Shown piece by piece: positions 27,095 through 35,878 of a DNA stretch of 64,000 nucleotides. The position numbers and the translations under genes are program-made. Each line of letters begins with the position of its first letter. Position 1 is the first letter of the stretch. The stretch comes from Rhizobium herbae (GTDB lineage: Bacteria; Pseudomonadota; Alphaproteobacteria; Rhizobiales; Rhizobiaceae): NCBI RefSeq assembly GCF_019511375.1, contig NZ_JAEUAO010000004.1, positions 62,001 to 126,000 on the forward strand. Reading direction: 5' to 3'. The notes beneath the pieces were generated by a model. That model was given only the letters and a program-made list of their open reading frames with translations. It did not search any database and was not told the origin of the DNA.

Positions 27095-27110
27095 TTATGT
27101 ATAGACATAA
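27095..27110. promoter_or_regulatory. HutC operator candidate between hutI and hutF
   Basis: TTATGT-ATAG-ACATAA is a perfect dyad with 6-bp arms in the 100-bp region between divergent hutI and hutF. A GntR/HutC-type repressor encoded downstream of hutF would be expected to bind here and control both transcripts. Assignment is by location and symmetry. Confidence 0.6.
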
Positions 27111-27166
27111 AGAAAATGAGCGCAAGTGGTTTTTTGATTTTATCGAAAACGGGAGAGGGTTCGGCC

Positions 27167-28519
27167 TTGGACAGCATTCATGTGAAATCGGCCTTGTTGC
27201 CGGCAGGATGGCAGAAGGATGTGCGGATATCGTTCGATGGCGGGCGGATTGGTTCGGTCGAAACCGGGGCGTCTGCTCAGACGGAAGATGAGCGCCACGA
27301 CATCCTCCTGTCCGGCATGCCGAACCTGCACAGCCACGCATTCCAGCGCGGCATGGCGGGGCTTGCGGAAACGCGTGGGCCCGGTGCGGACAGTTTCTGG
27401 AGCTGGCGTAATGTGATGTACCGTTTCGCATTGTCGATGACGCCGGACCATGTCGAGGCCGTTGCCGGCCAGCTCTATGTGGAAATGCTGGAGGCCGGCT
27501 TTTCCCGCGTCGGCGAATTCCACTATCTCCACCACGGTATCGATGGCAGCCCCTATGGCGACATCTCCGAAATGGCGCAGCGGATTGCCGCCGCCGCTTC
27601 GCAGACAGGCATCGGCCTGACGCTGCTTCCGGTATTCTATGCGCACTCGACCTTCGGCGGTGCCGCACCGAACGAGGGTCAGCGGCGCTTCATCAATTCG
27701 CTCGAGAGCTTCGAGCGGTTGCTCGACGGCTGCCGTTCCGCGGTCAAAGGTTTGCCGGATGGACGCGTCGGCGTCGCGCCGCACAGCCTGCGGGCGGTGA
27801 CCCCGGAAGAATTGGCGGCCGTCGTCGCGATGGCAAAGGATGGGCCGATCCATATCCACGTCGCCGAGCAGGTCAAGGAAGTGGAGGATTGCCTGAGCTG
27901 GTCCGGCGCGCGGCCGGTCGAATGGCTGCTCGACAATGCCGGTCTCGATGGCCGCTGGTGCCTCATCCATGCGACGCACATGACGGGCGACGAGACCCGA
28001 CGCATGGCTGAAAGCAAGGCGGTCGCCGGGCTTTGTCCGGTGACGGAGGCCAATCTTGGCGACGGCACGTTCAATGCGGTCGTCTTTGGCGAAACGGGCG
28101 GGAAATTCGGCGTCGGTTCGGATTCCAACGTGCTGATCGGGCTTCCCGACGAGCTTCGGCAGCTCGAATATTCGCAGCGCATGGCGCACCGCTCGCGTAA
28201 CGTCCTTGCCGCCCCCGGCCAATCCACCGGCCGCGCGTTGTTCGACGGTGCGCTTGACGGCGGCAGCATCGCCTTGGGTTCAAAGGCGGCATCGAAGACG
28301 GGAATTGCCGTCGGTAATCCGGCGGATTTCGTCAGCCTGGCGGTGCCGGATGGCGGCCTCGCCGATGACGCGGTTCTCGATTCCTGGATCTTTGCCAATG
28401 GCACCAGGCCGGACTGCGTCTGGGTCGCGGGCCGCAAGAAGGTCGAAGGCGGACGCCATAAGCGACGCGACGAGATATCCTCCCGGTTCCGCAAGGTGAT
28501 GACTGAGCTTTTGGCATGA
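27167..28519 (+). CDS. hutF: Formiminoglutamate deiminase
   Basis: The 450-residue amidohydrolase converts N-formimino-L-glutamate to N-formylglutamate and ammonia, committing the pathway to the HutF-HutG route. [13 protein letters not shown] holds the first metal His pair, with later HIHVAEQ, CLIHATH and [11 protein letters not shown] blocks completing the site. TTG 27167 is chosen because GGGAGAGGG (27151-27159) is seven bases upstream and the family starts at [15 protein letters not shown]; an ATG at 27116 lacks a clear ribosome binding site. It is divergent from hutI and followed by hutC. Confidence 0.93.
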   Translation: MDSIHVKSALLPAGWQKDVRISFDGGRIGSVETGASAQTEDERHDILLSGMPNLHSHAFQRGMAGLAETRGPGADSFWSWRNVMYRFALSMTPDHVEAVAGQLYVEMLEAGFSRVGEFHYLHHGIDGSPYGDISEMAQRIAAAASQTGIGLTLLPVFYAHSTFGGAAPNEGQRRFINSLESFERLLDGCRSAVKGLPDGRVGVAPHSLRAVTPEELAAVVAMAKDGPIHIHVAEQVKEVEDCLSWSGARPVEWLLDNAGLDGRWCLIHATHMTGDETRRMAESKAVAGLCPVTEANLGDGTFNAVVFGETGGKFGVGSDSNVLIGLPDELRQLEYSQRMAHRSRNVLAAPGQSTGRALFDGALDGGSIALGSKAASKTGIAVGNPADFVSLAVPDGGLADDAVLDSWIFANGTRPDCVWVAGRKKVEGGRHKRRDEISSRFRKVMTELLA

Positions 28520-28609
28520 TGGATTTCACTTGGTGCAACGCGTTTCAGTATGGGCGGCACCGGAAAATTTCTGCTAGGACCGAATGCATACACAAAAGCG
28601 AGTAAGACG

Positions 28610-29380
28610 GTGAAATCGCAGGGCGAGGCAGATCTGGAGGCTGTGACGCCGCTTGCCGAAGGGGCGGGCGAGATGTCGCTGCATCAGCGCATCCTCGGCG
28701 ATATCGAAGACCGGATCCTTTCCGGCGAATGGCAGCCGGGCTTTCGCATTCCCTTCGAGGTCGATCTTGCCGAGCAGTACAAATGTTCGCGGATGACCGT
28801 GAACAAGGCGCTGACGCAACTGGCGAAAACGGGGTTGATCGAGCGGCGGCGGAAATCCGGCAGCTACGTGACGCAGCCGCGCGCCCAGTCGGCGGTGCTT
28901 GAAATCCGTGATATCAAGCTCGAAGTCCAGTCATTGGGTCTCGCCTATGACTATAAGCTGATCGCAAAGGCACGGCGCCGGAGCAATGCGGACGACAGGG
29001 CAAGGCTCGGCCTCGAAGCCGCAGCACCTGTCCTCGATATAACCTGCACGCATTTTGCCGGAAGCAGGCCGTTTTGCGTTGAGCAGCGCCTGATCAATCT
29101 GGCAGCGGTGCCGGATGCGGGGGAAGAGGATTTTGAGGAAATGGCGCCGGGCCCCTGGCTGTTGAACCGGGTCCCCTGGAGTGCTGCCGAACACACGATC
29201 AGGGCCGTGGCGGCCAATGAACCGGTCGCCGCTGCCCTTGGCTTGGCCGTCGGGACCCCGTGCCTGACGGTCGAACGGCGCACCTGGAGCAATGGCTCCT
29301 ACATCACCCATGTGCGCCTGATCTATCCGGGCGAGCGACATGCGCTGGTCGCCAATTTCACGCCGTCGCAGCCGAAGTGA
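28610..29380 (+). CDS. hutC: Histidine utilisation repressor HutC (copy 2)
   Basis: The 256-residue GntR regulator has a winged helix at about residues 20-88 (LHQRILGDIEDRILSGEW, CSRMTVNKALTQLAKTGLIER) and a C-terminal UTRA domain with ERRTWSNGSYITHVRLIYPGERHALVANF, the classic HutC ending (given in parts). It is known to repress hut genes until urocanate accumulates. The start is uncertain: GTG 28610 fits family length, while ATG 28550 and ATG 28673 remain in frame. Its position behind hutF makes it the more likely regulator of the core hut genes than the copy at 13352. Confidence 0.9.
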   Translation: MKSQGEADLEAVTPLAEGAGEMSLHQRILGDIEDRILSGEWQPGFRIPFEVDLAEQYKCSRMTVNKALTQLAKTGLIERRRKSGSYVTQPRAQSAVLEIRDIKLEVQSLGLAYDYKLIAKARRRSNADDRARLGLEAAAPVLDITCTHFAGSRPFCVEQRLINLAAVPDAGEEDFEEMAPGPWLLNRVPWSAAEHTIRAVAANEPVAAALGLAVGTPCLTVERRTWSNGSYITHVRLIYPGERHALVANFTPSQPK

Positions 29381-29394
29381 CGGCAAGTCGCCGA

Positions 29395-29535
29395 TTATTT
29401 CTTCGGCTTTGCGCCGGACAGTTTCGGAACTTCCTTCGTGAGTGTCGCACTGAAGGGTGTTGCTGCCTTGGCCGCAACCTTGTCCTTCTTCGGTTTCCTG
29501 ACTTCCTTGTTGCTCTTTACCTGTCCCTTGGCCAT
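29395..29535 (-). CDS. Small basic protein of 46 residues, function unknown
   Basis: A short frame from ATG 29535 encodes MAKGQVKSNKEVRKPKKDK followed by an Ala/Thr-rich middle and a KPKK end. Lysine makes up about a quarter of the residues, so the protein is very basic and probably nucleic-acid binding or disordered. GAGGAAG precedes the start at good spacing. Proteins with this opening recur in rhizobia (from memory), without known function. It stands alone between hutC and the soxG-like gene. Confidence 0.7.
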   Translation of the reverse strand: MAKGQVKSNKEVRKPKKDKVAAKAATPFSATLTKEVPKLSGAKPKK

Positions 29536-29689
29536 GGCGTGTCTTCCTCGTGCGAAAAATGAATCGTCCACGCGCTTGGATGCAATGCAGTCAGTGGCAC
29601 CGAACGCGGCGGATAGCCGACCATGAACGATGCCGTGGTTCGAGACAATCGGAAAATTTGAAGGGAATTTGGCGGGACGAAACAGCCAA

Positions 29690-30262
29690 TCAATCCGCTG
29701 TTGATGCGTCCACGCCAAATTCGAGGCTCATTTGGATGAGGTCGTCCCACAGGCTTTCGGCGAAGCCGCGCAAGACCATGACTTCGAAGCTATCTGTGCC
29801 CGTTCGCGTGATCAGCGCCGAGATGTGGCCAATCAGGGTCATGGCCGAGTGACCGATGGTAAAGCTCGCCTGATCGAGATCGACAGCCGTGCCCTTGGCG
29901 AGAACGGCCTCGACGGATGCACCGCTGATGGCGATCCGGACGCGACCGTGGCTTTGATCTGCAATCGATGCCCTGCTTGCGAGGAGCGCGGCCTTGCCGG
30001 AGAGATCTGCGGCGGAAAGAGCCGCGTCGCCGACGACGAACCATTGCCCGGGCCCATAGGCGCGGACCGCATAAGGACCGCCGTCGCCGATCTGTGCGAC
30101 CAGGCTCTGGAGAGCGCCACTTCCATGCGCTGCGAGTACGTGCAGCACGTGACCCTCGGGGAGGGCCGTAAGCGCGATCCTTGAGCCCGTTGAAACGGCG
30201 CCGAACGAGCCAGTCTTTGCGCCCGCAAGGGCAGAGCGGTGGAGGAGGGCGAAATCAACCAT
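29690..30262 (-). CDS. mgdD/soxG: N-methylglutamate dehydrogenase/sarcosine oxidase gamma subunit
   Basis: The 190-residue protein matches the SoxG/MgdD gamma subunit of heterotetrameric sarcosine oxidase-type enzymes (ending LESLWDDLIQMSLEFGVDASTAD region, related to a GcvT fold). It is last of four subunit genes and overlaps the alpha subunit by 8 bp. The complex demethylates N-methyl amino acids and passes the methyl carbon to tetrahydrofolate. Context with gmaS and mgsABC favours N-methylglutamate as substrate over sarcosine, though both enzymes share this subunit set. Confidence 0.87.
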   Translation of the reverse strand: MVDFALLHRSALAGAKTGSFGAVSTGSRIALTALPEGHVLHVLAAHGSGALQSLVAQIGDGGPYAVRAYGPGQWFVVGDAALSAADLSGKAALLASRASIADQSHGRVRIAISGASVEAVLAKGTAVDLDQASFTIGHSAMTLIGHISALITRTGTDSFEVMVLRGFAESLWDDLIQMSLEFGVDASTAD

Positions 30263-33212
30263 GGAGCTTTTCGTTTTCCGGATCGAAGAAGACCGGGCTG
30301 CAGAGCACGGCCTTAGTGTATTCGTTCTTCAGGTCGTTCCAGACCGTCACCTGCTCGCCGTGGCGCTTCGGTCCATGCTTGACGAGCGCCAGGCCGATGG
30401 TGGATCCGAGGTTCGGCGAGTAGCAACTGGAGGTCACATAGCCCTGATCGTTTTCCAGCGACGGCGCCGCGGCCTCGGAAAGGATGTGCGAGCCGGTCCT
30501 GAACGTCGTCACCGGGTCGAGCGGCTTGACGCCGACGAGCGAGAGCCGGTCCTGCGCCACCATTCCGTCGCGCGACAGCATCGCCCTGCCGATGAAATCC
30601 GGCTTGGCCATCGAGACCATCTTTGCAAAGCCGAGGTCGGCCGGGGTTACGGTGCCGTTGATCTCGGAATGGGTAACGTGGCCTTTCTCGATGCGCATCA
30701 CGCCAAGGGCCTCGACACCATAGGGGCAGATGCCATGCGGGCCGCCTGCTTGCATGATCGCATCCGCGACGGCTTCGCCGTAGCCGGCGGGAACTGCCAG
30801 TTCGTAGGCGAGTTCGCCGGAGAAGGAGATGCGGAACAACCGACCGGTCAGCTTGCCGCCGAACAGCGAGACTTGCCTGGCGCCAAGGAAAGGGAAGGCC
30901 GCGTCGGAAATATCCTCATCGACCAGCGTCTGCAGAATGGTCCGCGACTTCGGCCCGGCGACGGCAATCTGCGCCCACTGGTCCGTCGAGGAAGCGAACT
31001 GCACGTCGAGTTCGGGCCAGAGCGCCTGAGCGCAAAATTCCAGGTGATTCATCACGCCGGCGGCATAGGCCGTGGTCGTCGTCATGAAGAAGTGGTTATC
31101 GCTGAGCCGGCTCGTCGTGCCGTCGTCATAGATCATGCCGTCTTCACGCAGCATCAGGCCGTAGCGTGCCTTGCCGACCGGCAGTTTCAGGAAGGCGTTG
31201 CAATAGACGCGGTTGAGGAACTCCGCGGCGTCCTTGCCGAAGATCTCGATCTTGCCGAGCGTCGAGACATCGCAGATGCCGGCGTTCTTGCGCACGTTCA
31301 GCACTTCACGATCGACGCTTTCGCGCCAGGTCGTTTCGCCCGGCTTGGGGAACCAGGAGGAGCGGTACCAGAGACCGGTTTCGACGAAGACGGCCCCGTT
31401 CTTCCTGGCCCAGTCGTGCAGCGGCGATTTGCGCACCGGCTGGAAATGCTTGCCCTTGGAGGAACCCGCCAGTGCGCCGAAGGAGAGCGGCGTGTAGAAG
31501 GGGCGAAAGGTCGTCGTGCCGACATCGGCTGGCGAAACCTTGCGGGCCTCGGCGAGAATGCCGATGGCGTTGATGTTGGACAGCTTGCCCTGGTCGGTTG
31601 CCATGCCGTTGGTGGTGTAGCGCTTGGTAAGCTCGACATGGCCGTAACCTTCGCTGACGGCAAGCCCGAGGTCCTTCAGGTGCACGTCGTTCTGATGATC
31701 GACAAAGGCCTTGGCCTTTGCGCCGCGCACATACCAGAGCGGCTTGGTGACGGTCGCTGTGTCGGGCGCAGGAGCGAAGGCGGGGGATGCATTGGAAAAG
31801 CCGAGGTTGCGCAGAACGCTTCCGGCTTTTTCGGCGCCGTCGGCGAGGCAGGCTTCGAGGGCGCCCACGCCTGCGGCCGAACCGGCGATGGTCAGGCCGT
31901 CCTGCGTTTCCGGCGCTAGAAAAGCTGCCTTGGCGTCCGACCAGACCGGCCTTGCGCCGCGATGGCAGGCGAGGTGGATGATCGGGCTCCAGCCCCCGGA
32001 CATGGCAAGCGCGTCCGCCTCGATCGCTTCGGGCGTGCCGCCCTTGATCATTGTCACGCCAGTCAGTGCCTTGCCGCCCTTGGCGTCCTGAATCAGAGCG
32101 CCCGGGAAGACGGGGGCACGGCCGGCCCATGACGAGGGCGCGCCGGCGCGGCTGTCGGCGATGGCTGCCACTTCAAGCCCCGCAGCCTCGAGGTCGGTCG
32201 CCGTCCGGTAGCCGGATTCATCATTGGTGAAAATGACGGTGCTTTTGCCGGGTGCGATCGCCTGCCGGTTAAGATAGGAGCGCATGGCGCCCGCCATCAT
32301 CACGCCTGGAAGATCATTGCCGCCGAAGACCAGCGGCCGTTCTTCCGCGCCAGACGCGAGGATCGCGTGTCTGGCGGCGAGGCGCCACAGGCGCTCGACC
32401 GGCCGGTTCGGGTCGATGGTGGCGGTATTCTTCTGCACGCTCTCGACGGCGCCGAAGACATTGCCGTCATACCAGCCGAAGACGGTGGTACGGGAGAAGA
32501 TGCGGACATTGGGAAGGCTGGCCAGTTCGGCGAGCGTTTCACCAAGGAGGTCGGCCGCGGCTTTTTCGCCGATTGCCGCGGTCTCCGTAAGAAGCGAGCC
32601 GCCGGGCTCGAAACCTTCATCGGCGAGAATGACGCGCGCCCCGGCACGGCCGGCGGTCAGCGCGGCTGCAAGGCCCGCCGGGCCCGCGCCGATCACCAGC
32701 AGTTCGCAATGCGCCCAGCATTTCTCGTAGCTGTCCGGATCGGGCTCGTAGGTGGCGCGACCGAGACCGGCTGCCTTGCGGATGATCGGCTCGTAGACCT
32801 TCTCCCAGAAGGCCGCCGGCCACATGAAGGTCTTGTAGTAGAAGCCGGCGCCGAGGAAGGGGGAGAGCAGGCTGTTGACGGCGCCAAGGTCGAAATGGAC
32901 GGACGGCCAGCGGTTCTGGCTTTTTGCTTTGAGGCCGCTGTAGAGCTCGACCAGCGTCGCGCGGGTATTGGCCTCGGTGCGTCCGCCTTCGCCGATCGTC
33001 ACGAGGGCATTGGGCTCCGCCGCGCCCGCCGTCAGGATACCGCGCGGGCGATGGTATTTGAAGCTGCGGCCGACGAGCTGGCGGCCGTTTGCGAGAAGCG
33101 CCGATGCCAGCGTGTCGCCGACAAAACCCTGCATCGGCTTGCGGTCGAAGGTGAAGTCGAGCGGCCTGGCGCGGTCGATCCGGCCGCCCTTGGAAAGACG
33201 GAAGGAACTCAT
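30255..33212 (-). CDS. mgdC/soxA: N-methylglutamate dehydrogenase/sarcosine oxidase alpha subunit
   Basis: The 985-residue subunit has an N-terminal 2Fe-2S_4-like domain (DFTFDRKPMQGFVGDTLASALL, in two blocks DFTFDRKPM and GDTLASALLANG), a dinucleotide-binding domain with LLVIGAGPAGLAAALTAGRAG at about residue 172 that binds NAD, and a C-terminal GcvT/folate-binding half (about 600-985). It is the large subunit of the TSOX-type tetramer, coupling amine oxidation to methylene-tetrahydrofolate formation. It overlaps the delta subunit by 4 bp and gamma by 8 bp. Length matches the family. Confidence 0.95.
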   Translation of the reverse strand: MSSFRLSKGGRIDRARPLDFTFDRKPMQGFVGDTLASALLANGRQLVGRSFKYHRPRGILTAGAAEPNALVTIGEGGRTEANTRATLVELYSGLKAKSQNRWPSVHFDLGAVNSLLSPFLGAGFYYKTFMWPAAFWEKVYEPIIRKAAGLGRATYEPDPDSYEKCWAHCELLVIGAGPAGLAAALTAGRAGARVILADEGFEPGGSLLTETAAIGEKAAADLLGETLAELASLPNVRIFSRTTVFGWYDGNVFGAVESVQKNTATIDPNRPVERLWRLAARHAILASGAEERPLVFGGNDLPGVMMAGAMRSYLNRQAIAPGKSTVIFTNDESGYRTATDLEAAGLEVAAIADSRAGAPSSWAGRAPVFPGALIQDAKGGKALTGVTMIKGGTPEAIEADALAMSGGWSPIIHLACHRGARPVWSDAKAAFLAPETQDGLTIAGSAAGVGALEACLADGAEKAGSVLRNLGFSNASPAFAPAPDTATVTKPLWYVRGAKAKAFVDHQNDVHLKDLGLAVSEGYGHVELTKRYTTNGMATDQGKLSNINAIGILAEARKVSPADVGTTTFRPFYTPLSFGALAGSSKGKHFQPVRKSPLHDWARKNGAVFVETGLWYRSSWFPKPGETTWRESVDREVLNVRKNAGICDVSTLGKIEIFGKDAAEFLNRVYCNAFLKLPVGKARYGLMLREDGMIYDDGTTSRLSDNHFFMTTTTAYAAGVMNHLEFCAQALWPELDVQFASSTDQWAQIAVAGPKSRTILQTLVDEDISDAAFPFLGARQVSLFGGKLTGRLFRISFSGELAYELAVPAGYGEAVADAIMQAGGPHGICPYGVEALGVMRIEKGHVTHSEINGTVTPADLGFAKMVSMAKPDFIGRAMLSRDGMVAQDRLSLVGVKPLDPVTTFRTGSHILSEAAAPSLENDQGYVTSSCYSPNLGSTIGLALVKHGPKRHGEQVTVWNDLKNEYTKAVLCSPVFFDPENEKLHG

Positions 33213-33481
33213 GCGGTCCCTCCCTGAGTGCTCGCGTCCGATACGGAATAGACAACATGAGTCAGGGTATCGCGCTCAACGACGAGCCAGCGGCGGCAGC
33301 CGGACGTGTGGTGCCAATATTCCTTGTGGCGACCGCGCGGGTTGTCGCGCAGATAGACGTAAGCGTACCAGGCGTCCTCGCCGGCATCCGCGGCGGGGCG
33401 GGCGATTGCGGCGTCACCTTTCACGGTGAATTCTTCCTTTGGGCGCGGCCCGCAATGGGGGCAGGCGATCAGGCTGGCCAT
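33209..33481 (-). CDS. mgdB/soxD: N-methylglutamate dehydrogenase/sarcosine oxidase delta subunit
   Basis: The 90-residue subunit has CPHC near the N-terminus (Cys7, Cys10) and HHTSGCRRW later, giving the Cys/His ligands of the structural zinc site of SoxD. FTVKG and WYAYVYLRDNPRGRHKEYWHH are typical. It bridges the alpha and beta subunits in known structures. The gene lies 9 bp after beta and overlaps alpha (ATGA), so all four subunits form one transcript. Confidence 0.95.
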   Translation of the reverse strand: MASLIACPHCGPRPKEEFTVKGDAAIARPAADAGEDAWYAYVYLRDNPRGRHKEYWHHTSGCRRWLVVERDTLTHVVYSVSDASTQGGTA

Positions 33482-33490
33482 TTAAAGTCC

Positions 33491-34741
33491 TCAATGCAGA
33501 TTGGGTTGCGAGCCGACGCCCTTTTCATCGATCATCCGGCCGCGTGAAAAGCGGTCGAGTCGGAAGGCCGCAGCCGTTTCATGCGGTTCGTTCCTGGCGA
33601 TCAGATGGGCGTAGCAGAAGCCGGAAGCGGGCGTGGCCTTGAAGCCGCCATAACACCAGCCGGCATTCAGATAGAGATTGTCGATATGGGTGCGGTCGAT
33701 GATCGGCGAGCCGTCCATGCTCATGTCCATCACGCCGCCCCAGGAGCGGAGCACGCGAACACGCGACAGCGCCGGGATCATCGCGACACCCGCCTCGGCG
33801 ACATGTTCCACCGTCGCCAGATTGCCGCGCTGGGCATAGGAATTGTAGCCGTCGATATCGCCGCCGAAGACGAGGCCGCCCTTGTCCGATTGCGAGACAT
33901 AAAAGTGTCCGGCGCCGAAGGTGACGACGTTGTCGATGAACGGCTTCAACCCTTCCGAGACGAAGGCCTGCAGCACATGGCTCTCGATCGGCAGCTTCAT
34001 GTCCACCATATCGGCAACGACGGTCGAATTTCCTGCCGCCGCCAGCGCCAGCTTGCCACAGCCGATGAAGCCCTGGCTGGTCTCGACGCCGGTGACGCGA
34101 CCGTTTTCGCGACGAATGCTGGTGACCTCGCAATTCTGGATGATATCGACGCCGCGACTGTCGGCGCCGCGGGCATAGCCCCAGGCAACCGCGTCATGCC
34201 GCACGGTGCCGCCGCGCTTCTGCATCAGGGCACCCTGGATCGGGAAGCGGGCATTGTCGAAATCGAGGAAGGGCAGCATCTGGCGCACGGTGTTGCGATC
34301 GAGCAGCTCGGCATCGACGCCGTGCAGGCGCATCGCATTGCCGCGACGCGTATAGGCATCGCGCTGGGCGTCGGAGTGATAGAGGTTGAGCACGCCGCGC
34401 TGCGAGACCATGGCGTTGAAGTTGAAGTCCTGCTCCAACCCCTCCCAGAGCTTCATCGACAGCTCGTAGAACGGGTTGTTGCCCTGCAAGAGGTAGTTGG
34501 AGCGGATGATCGTCGTGTTTCGCCCGACGTTGCCCGAGCCGATATAGCCCTTTTCCAGCACCGCGACATTGGTGATGGCGAATTCCTTGGCGAGATAGTA
34601 GGCGGTCGAAAGGCCGTGACCGCCACCGCCGACGATGATCACATCATAATGATTCTTCGGAACCGGGCTACGCCAGGCCGGCTGCCAGCCTTTATTGCCG
34701 CGCAGGCCGTTTAGAAAAACGGAAAAGGCAGAGTAGCGCAT
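33491..34741 (-). CDS. mgdA/soxB: N-methylglutamate dehydrogenase/sarcosine oxidase beta subunit
   Basis: The 416-residue flavoprotein has the FAD-binding motif DVIIVGGGGHGLSTAYYLA at about residues 33-51 and the family's YIGSGNVGRNTTIIRSNYLL block. It carries FAD and covalent FMN in characterised homologues and is where the N-methyl amino acid is oxidised. It is the first gene of the mgdABCD-like transcript, divergent from the GlxA-type regulator with an inverted repeat between them. N-methylglutamate is preferred from context; sarcosine is the alternative. Confidence 0.94.
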   Translation of the reverse strand: MRYSAFSVFLNGLRGNKGWQPAWRSPVPKNHYDVIIVGGGGHGLSTAYYLAKEFAITNVAVLEKGYIGSGNVGRNTTIIRSNYLLQGNNPFYELSMKLWEGLEQDFNFNAMVSQRGVLNLYHSDAQRDAYTRRGNAMRLHGVDAELLDRNTVRQMLPFLDFDNARFPIQGALMQKRGGTVRHDAVAWGYARGADSRGVDIIQNCEVTSIRRENGRVTGVETSQGFIGCGKLALAAAGNSTVVADMVDMKLPIESHVLQAFVSEGLKPFIDNVVTFGAGHFYVSQSDKGGLVFGGDIDGYNSYAQRGNLATVEHVAEAGVAMIPALSRVRVLRSWGGVMDMSMDGSPIIDRTHIDNLYLNAGWCYGGFKATPASGFCYAHLIARNEPHETAAAFRLDRFSRGRMIDEKGVGSQPNLH

Positions 34742-34806
34742 GATCGATTCACCTTGGGAACTGGAGCGATCATGACAGGATTGATTTTCCTCACTTGCAG
34801 AAAAGA

Positions 34807-34830
34807 GACCTATTACGTCATAAATAGGTC
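34807..34830. promoter_or_regulatory. Inverted repeat between mgdA and the AraC-type regulator
   Basis: GACCTATT-N8-AATAGGTC is a perfect dyad with 8-bp arms, centred about 77 bp from the mgdA start and 36 bp from the regulator start. The centre-to-centre spacing of the arms (16 bp) fits a dimeric regulator. It is a candidate binding site for the adjacent GATase-like AraC protein. Confidence 0.55.
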
Positions 34831-34854
34831 ACGGCAGCAGAAGATCTCAAAAAC

Positions 34855-35811
34855 GTGCAGAACATCGGTTTCATTCTCATTCCCGGGTTTGCGCTGATGT
34901 CCTATGCGTCGGCGATTGAGCCGCTGCGCGCCGCCAATCTTCTGGCTGGCAAAGAAATCTACCGCCTGTCGTCCCACGCGCCGAATGGCGACATGGCGCT
35001 ATCGTCCTCGGGAATTCCTGTTCCCTCGCAACCGCTTCCCAGACGCGGTAGCCGCCTTCACACGGTCTTTGTCTGCGCCGGCGGTTCGCCGGTAGACTGG
35101 AATGTGCCTGCCGTTCTCGCCTGCCTGCGCCGATTGGTGCGCGAAGGCGTTCGTATCGGCGGCATTTCCGGCGGGCCTTATCTGATGGCCGCCGCCGGCC
35201 TGCTGAGGGATCGTGACTTTACCATCCACTGGGAGCATGCGCCGGCTCTGATGGAGGCTTTTCCGGATCTCGTGCCGCGCCAGGCCCGTTATGTCCTCGA
35301 CGGCAACCGCATCACCTGCGGCGGCGGGGTTGCGCCGCTCGACATGATGCACGCTTTGATCTCCGAGCGCATGGGAGCCGATTTCGCCCGCCGGGTGAGC
35401 GACTGGTACCTGCATACCCAGGTGGAAGCTTCCGGCGCGCCGCAACGGGCCTCGCTGGCCGAGCGTTACAAGGTTAATCACCCGGGCCTGTTGACGGTCC
35501 TTGAAAAGATGGAGGCGACGATCGAGGCGCCGCTCGACCGGCAGGCCATGGCCGCCCTGGCCGGTGTGTCGCCGCGTCATCTGGATCGTTTGTTCTCAAG
35601 CCTCATGCAATCGTCGTTCCTGGTGGAATATCGCAAGCTCAGGCTCAATCATGCGCGGCGACTGCTTTTGCAAAGCCCGCTTTCGATCTCCGAAATCGCT
35701 TTCGCCACCGGCTTTTCCAGCGCCGGCCATTTTTCGCGCAGCTACCGCGAGGCTTTCGGAGAGGCGCCGCGCCAAGGGCGGCAGGTGATCACCACCCCGC
35801 CTGCGGAATAA
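34855..35811 (+). CDS. glxA: GATase-like AraC-family transcriptional regulator (GlxA/GbdR type)
   Basis: The 318-residue protein has an N-terminal DJ-1/PfpI-like domain (residues about 1-185, ISGGPYLMAAAGLL with the nucleophile-elbow position occupied by non-cysteine residues) and a C-terminal AraC helix-turn-helix pair (MAALAGVSPRHLDRLF and ISEIAFATGFSSAGHFSRSYREAFG, in blocks). Relatives such as GbdR, SouR and CdhR sense betaines or N-methyl amino acids and activate demethylation genes. Divergent placement from mgdABCD supports activation of that operon. GTG 34855 is the start shown; it is uncertain. Confidence 0.9.
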   Translation: MQNIGFILIPGFALMSYASAIEPLRAANLLAGKEIYRLSSHAPNGDMALSSSGIPVPSQPLPRRGSRLHTVFVCAGGSPVDWNVPAVLACLRRLVREGVRIGGISGGPYLMAAAGLLRDRDFTIHWEHAPALMEAFPDLVPRQARYVLDGNRITCGGGVAPLDMMHALISERMGADFARRVSDWYLHTQVEASGAPQRASLAERYKVNHPGLLTVLEKMEATIEAPLDRQAMAALAGVSPRHLDRLFSSLMQSSFLVEYRKLRLNHARRLLLQSPLSISEIAFATGFSSAGHFSRSYREAFGEAPRQGRQVITTPPAE

Positions 35812-35878
35812 ATTTCTTCCGGGTTGAGAAATTTTCACTCTCAGGATAGTATCTTGTCCGAAGGCATGGGGGAGAAAC

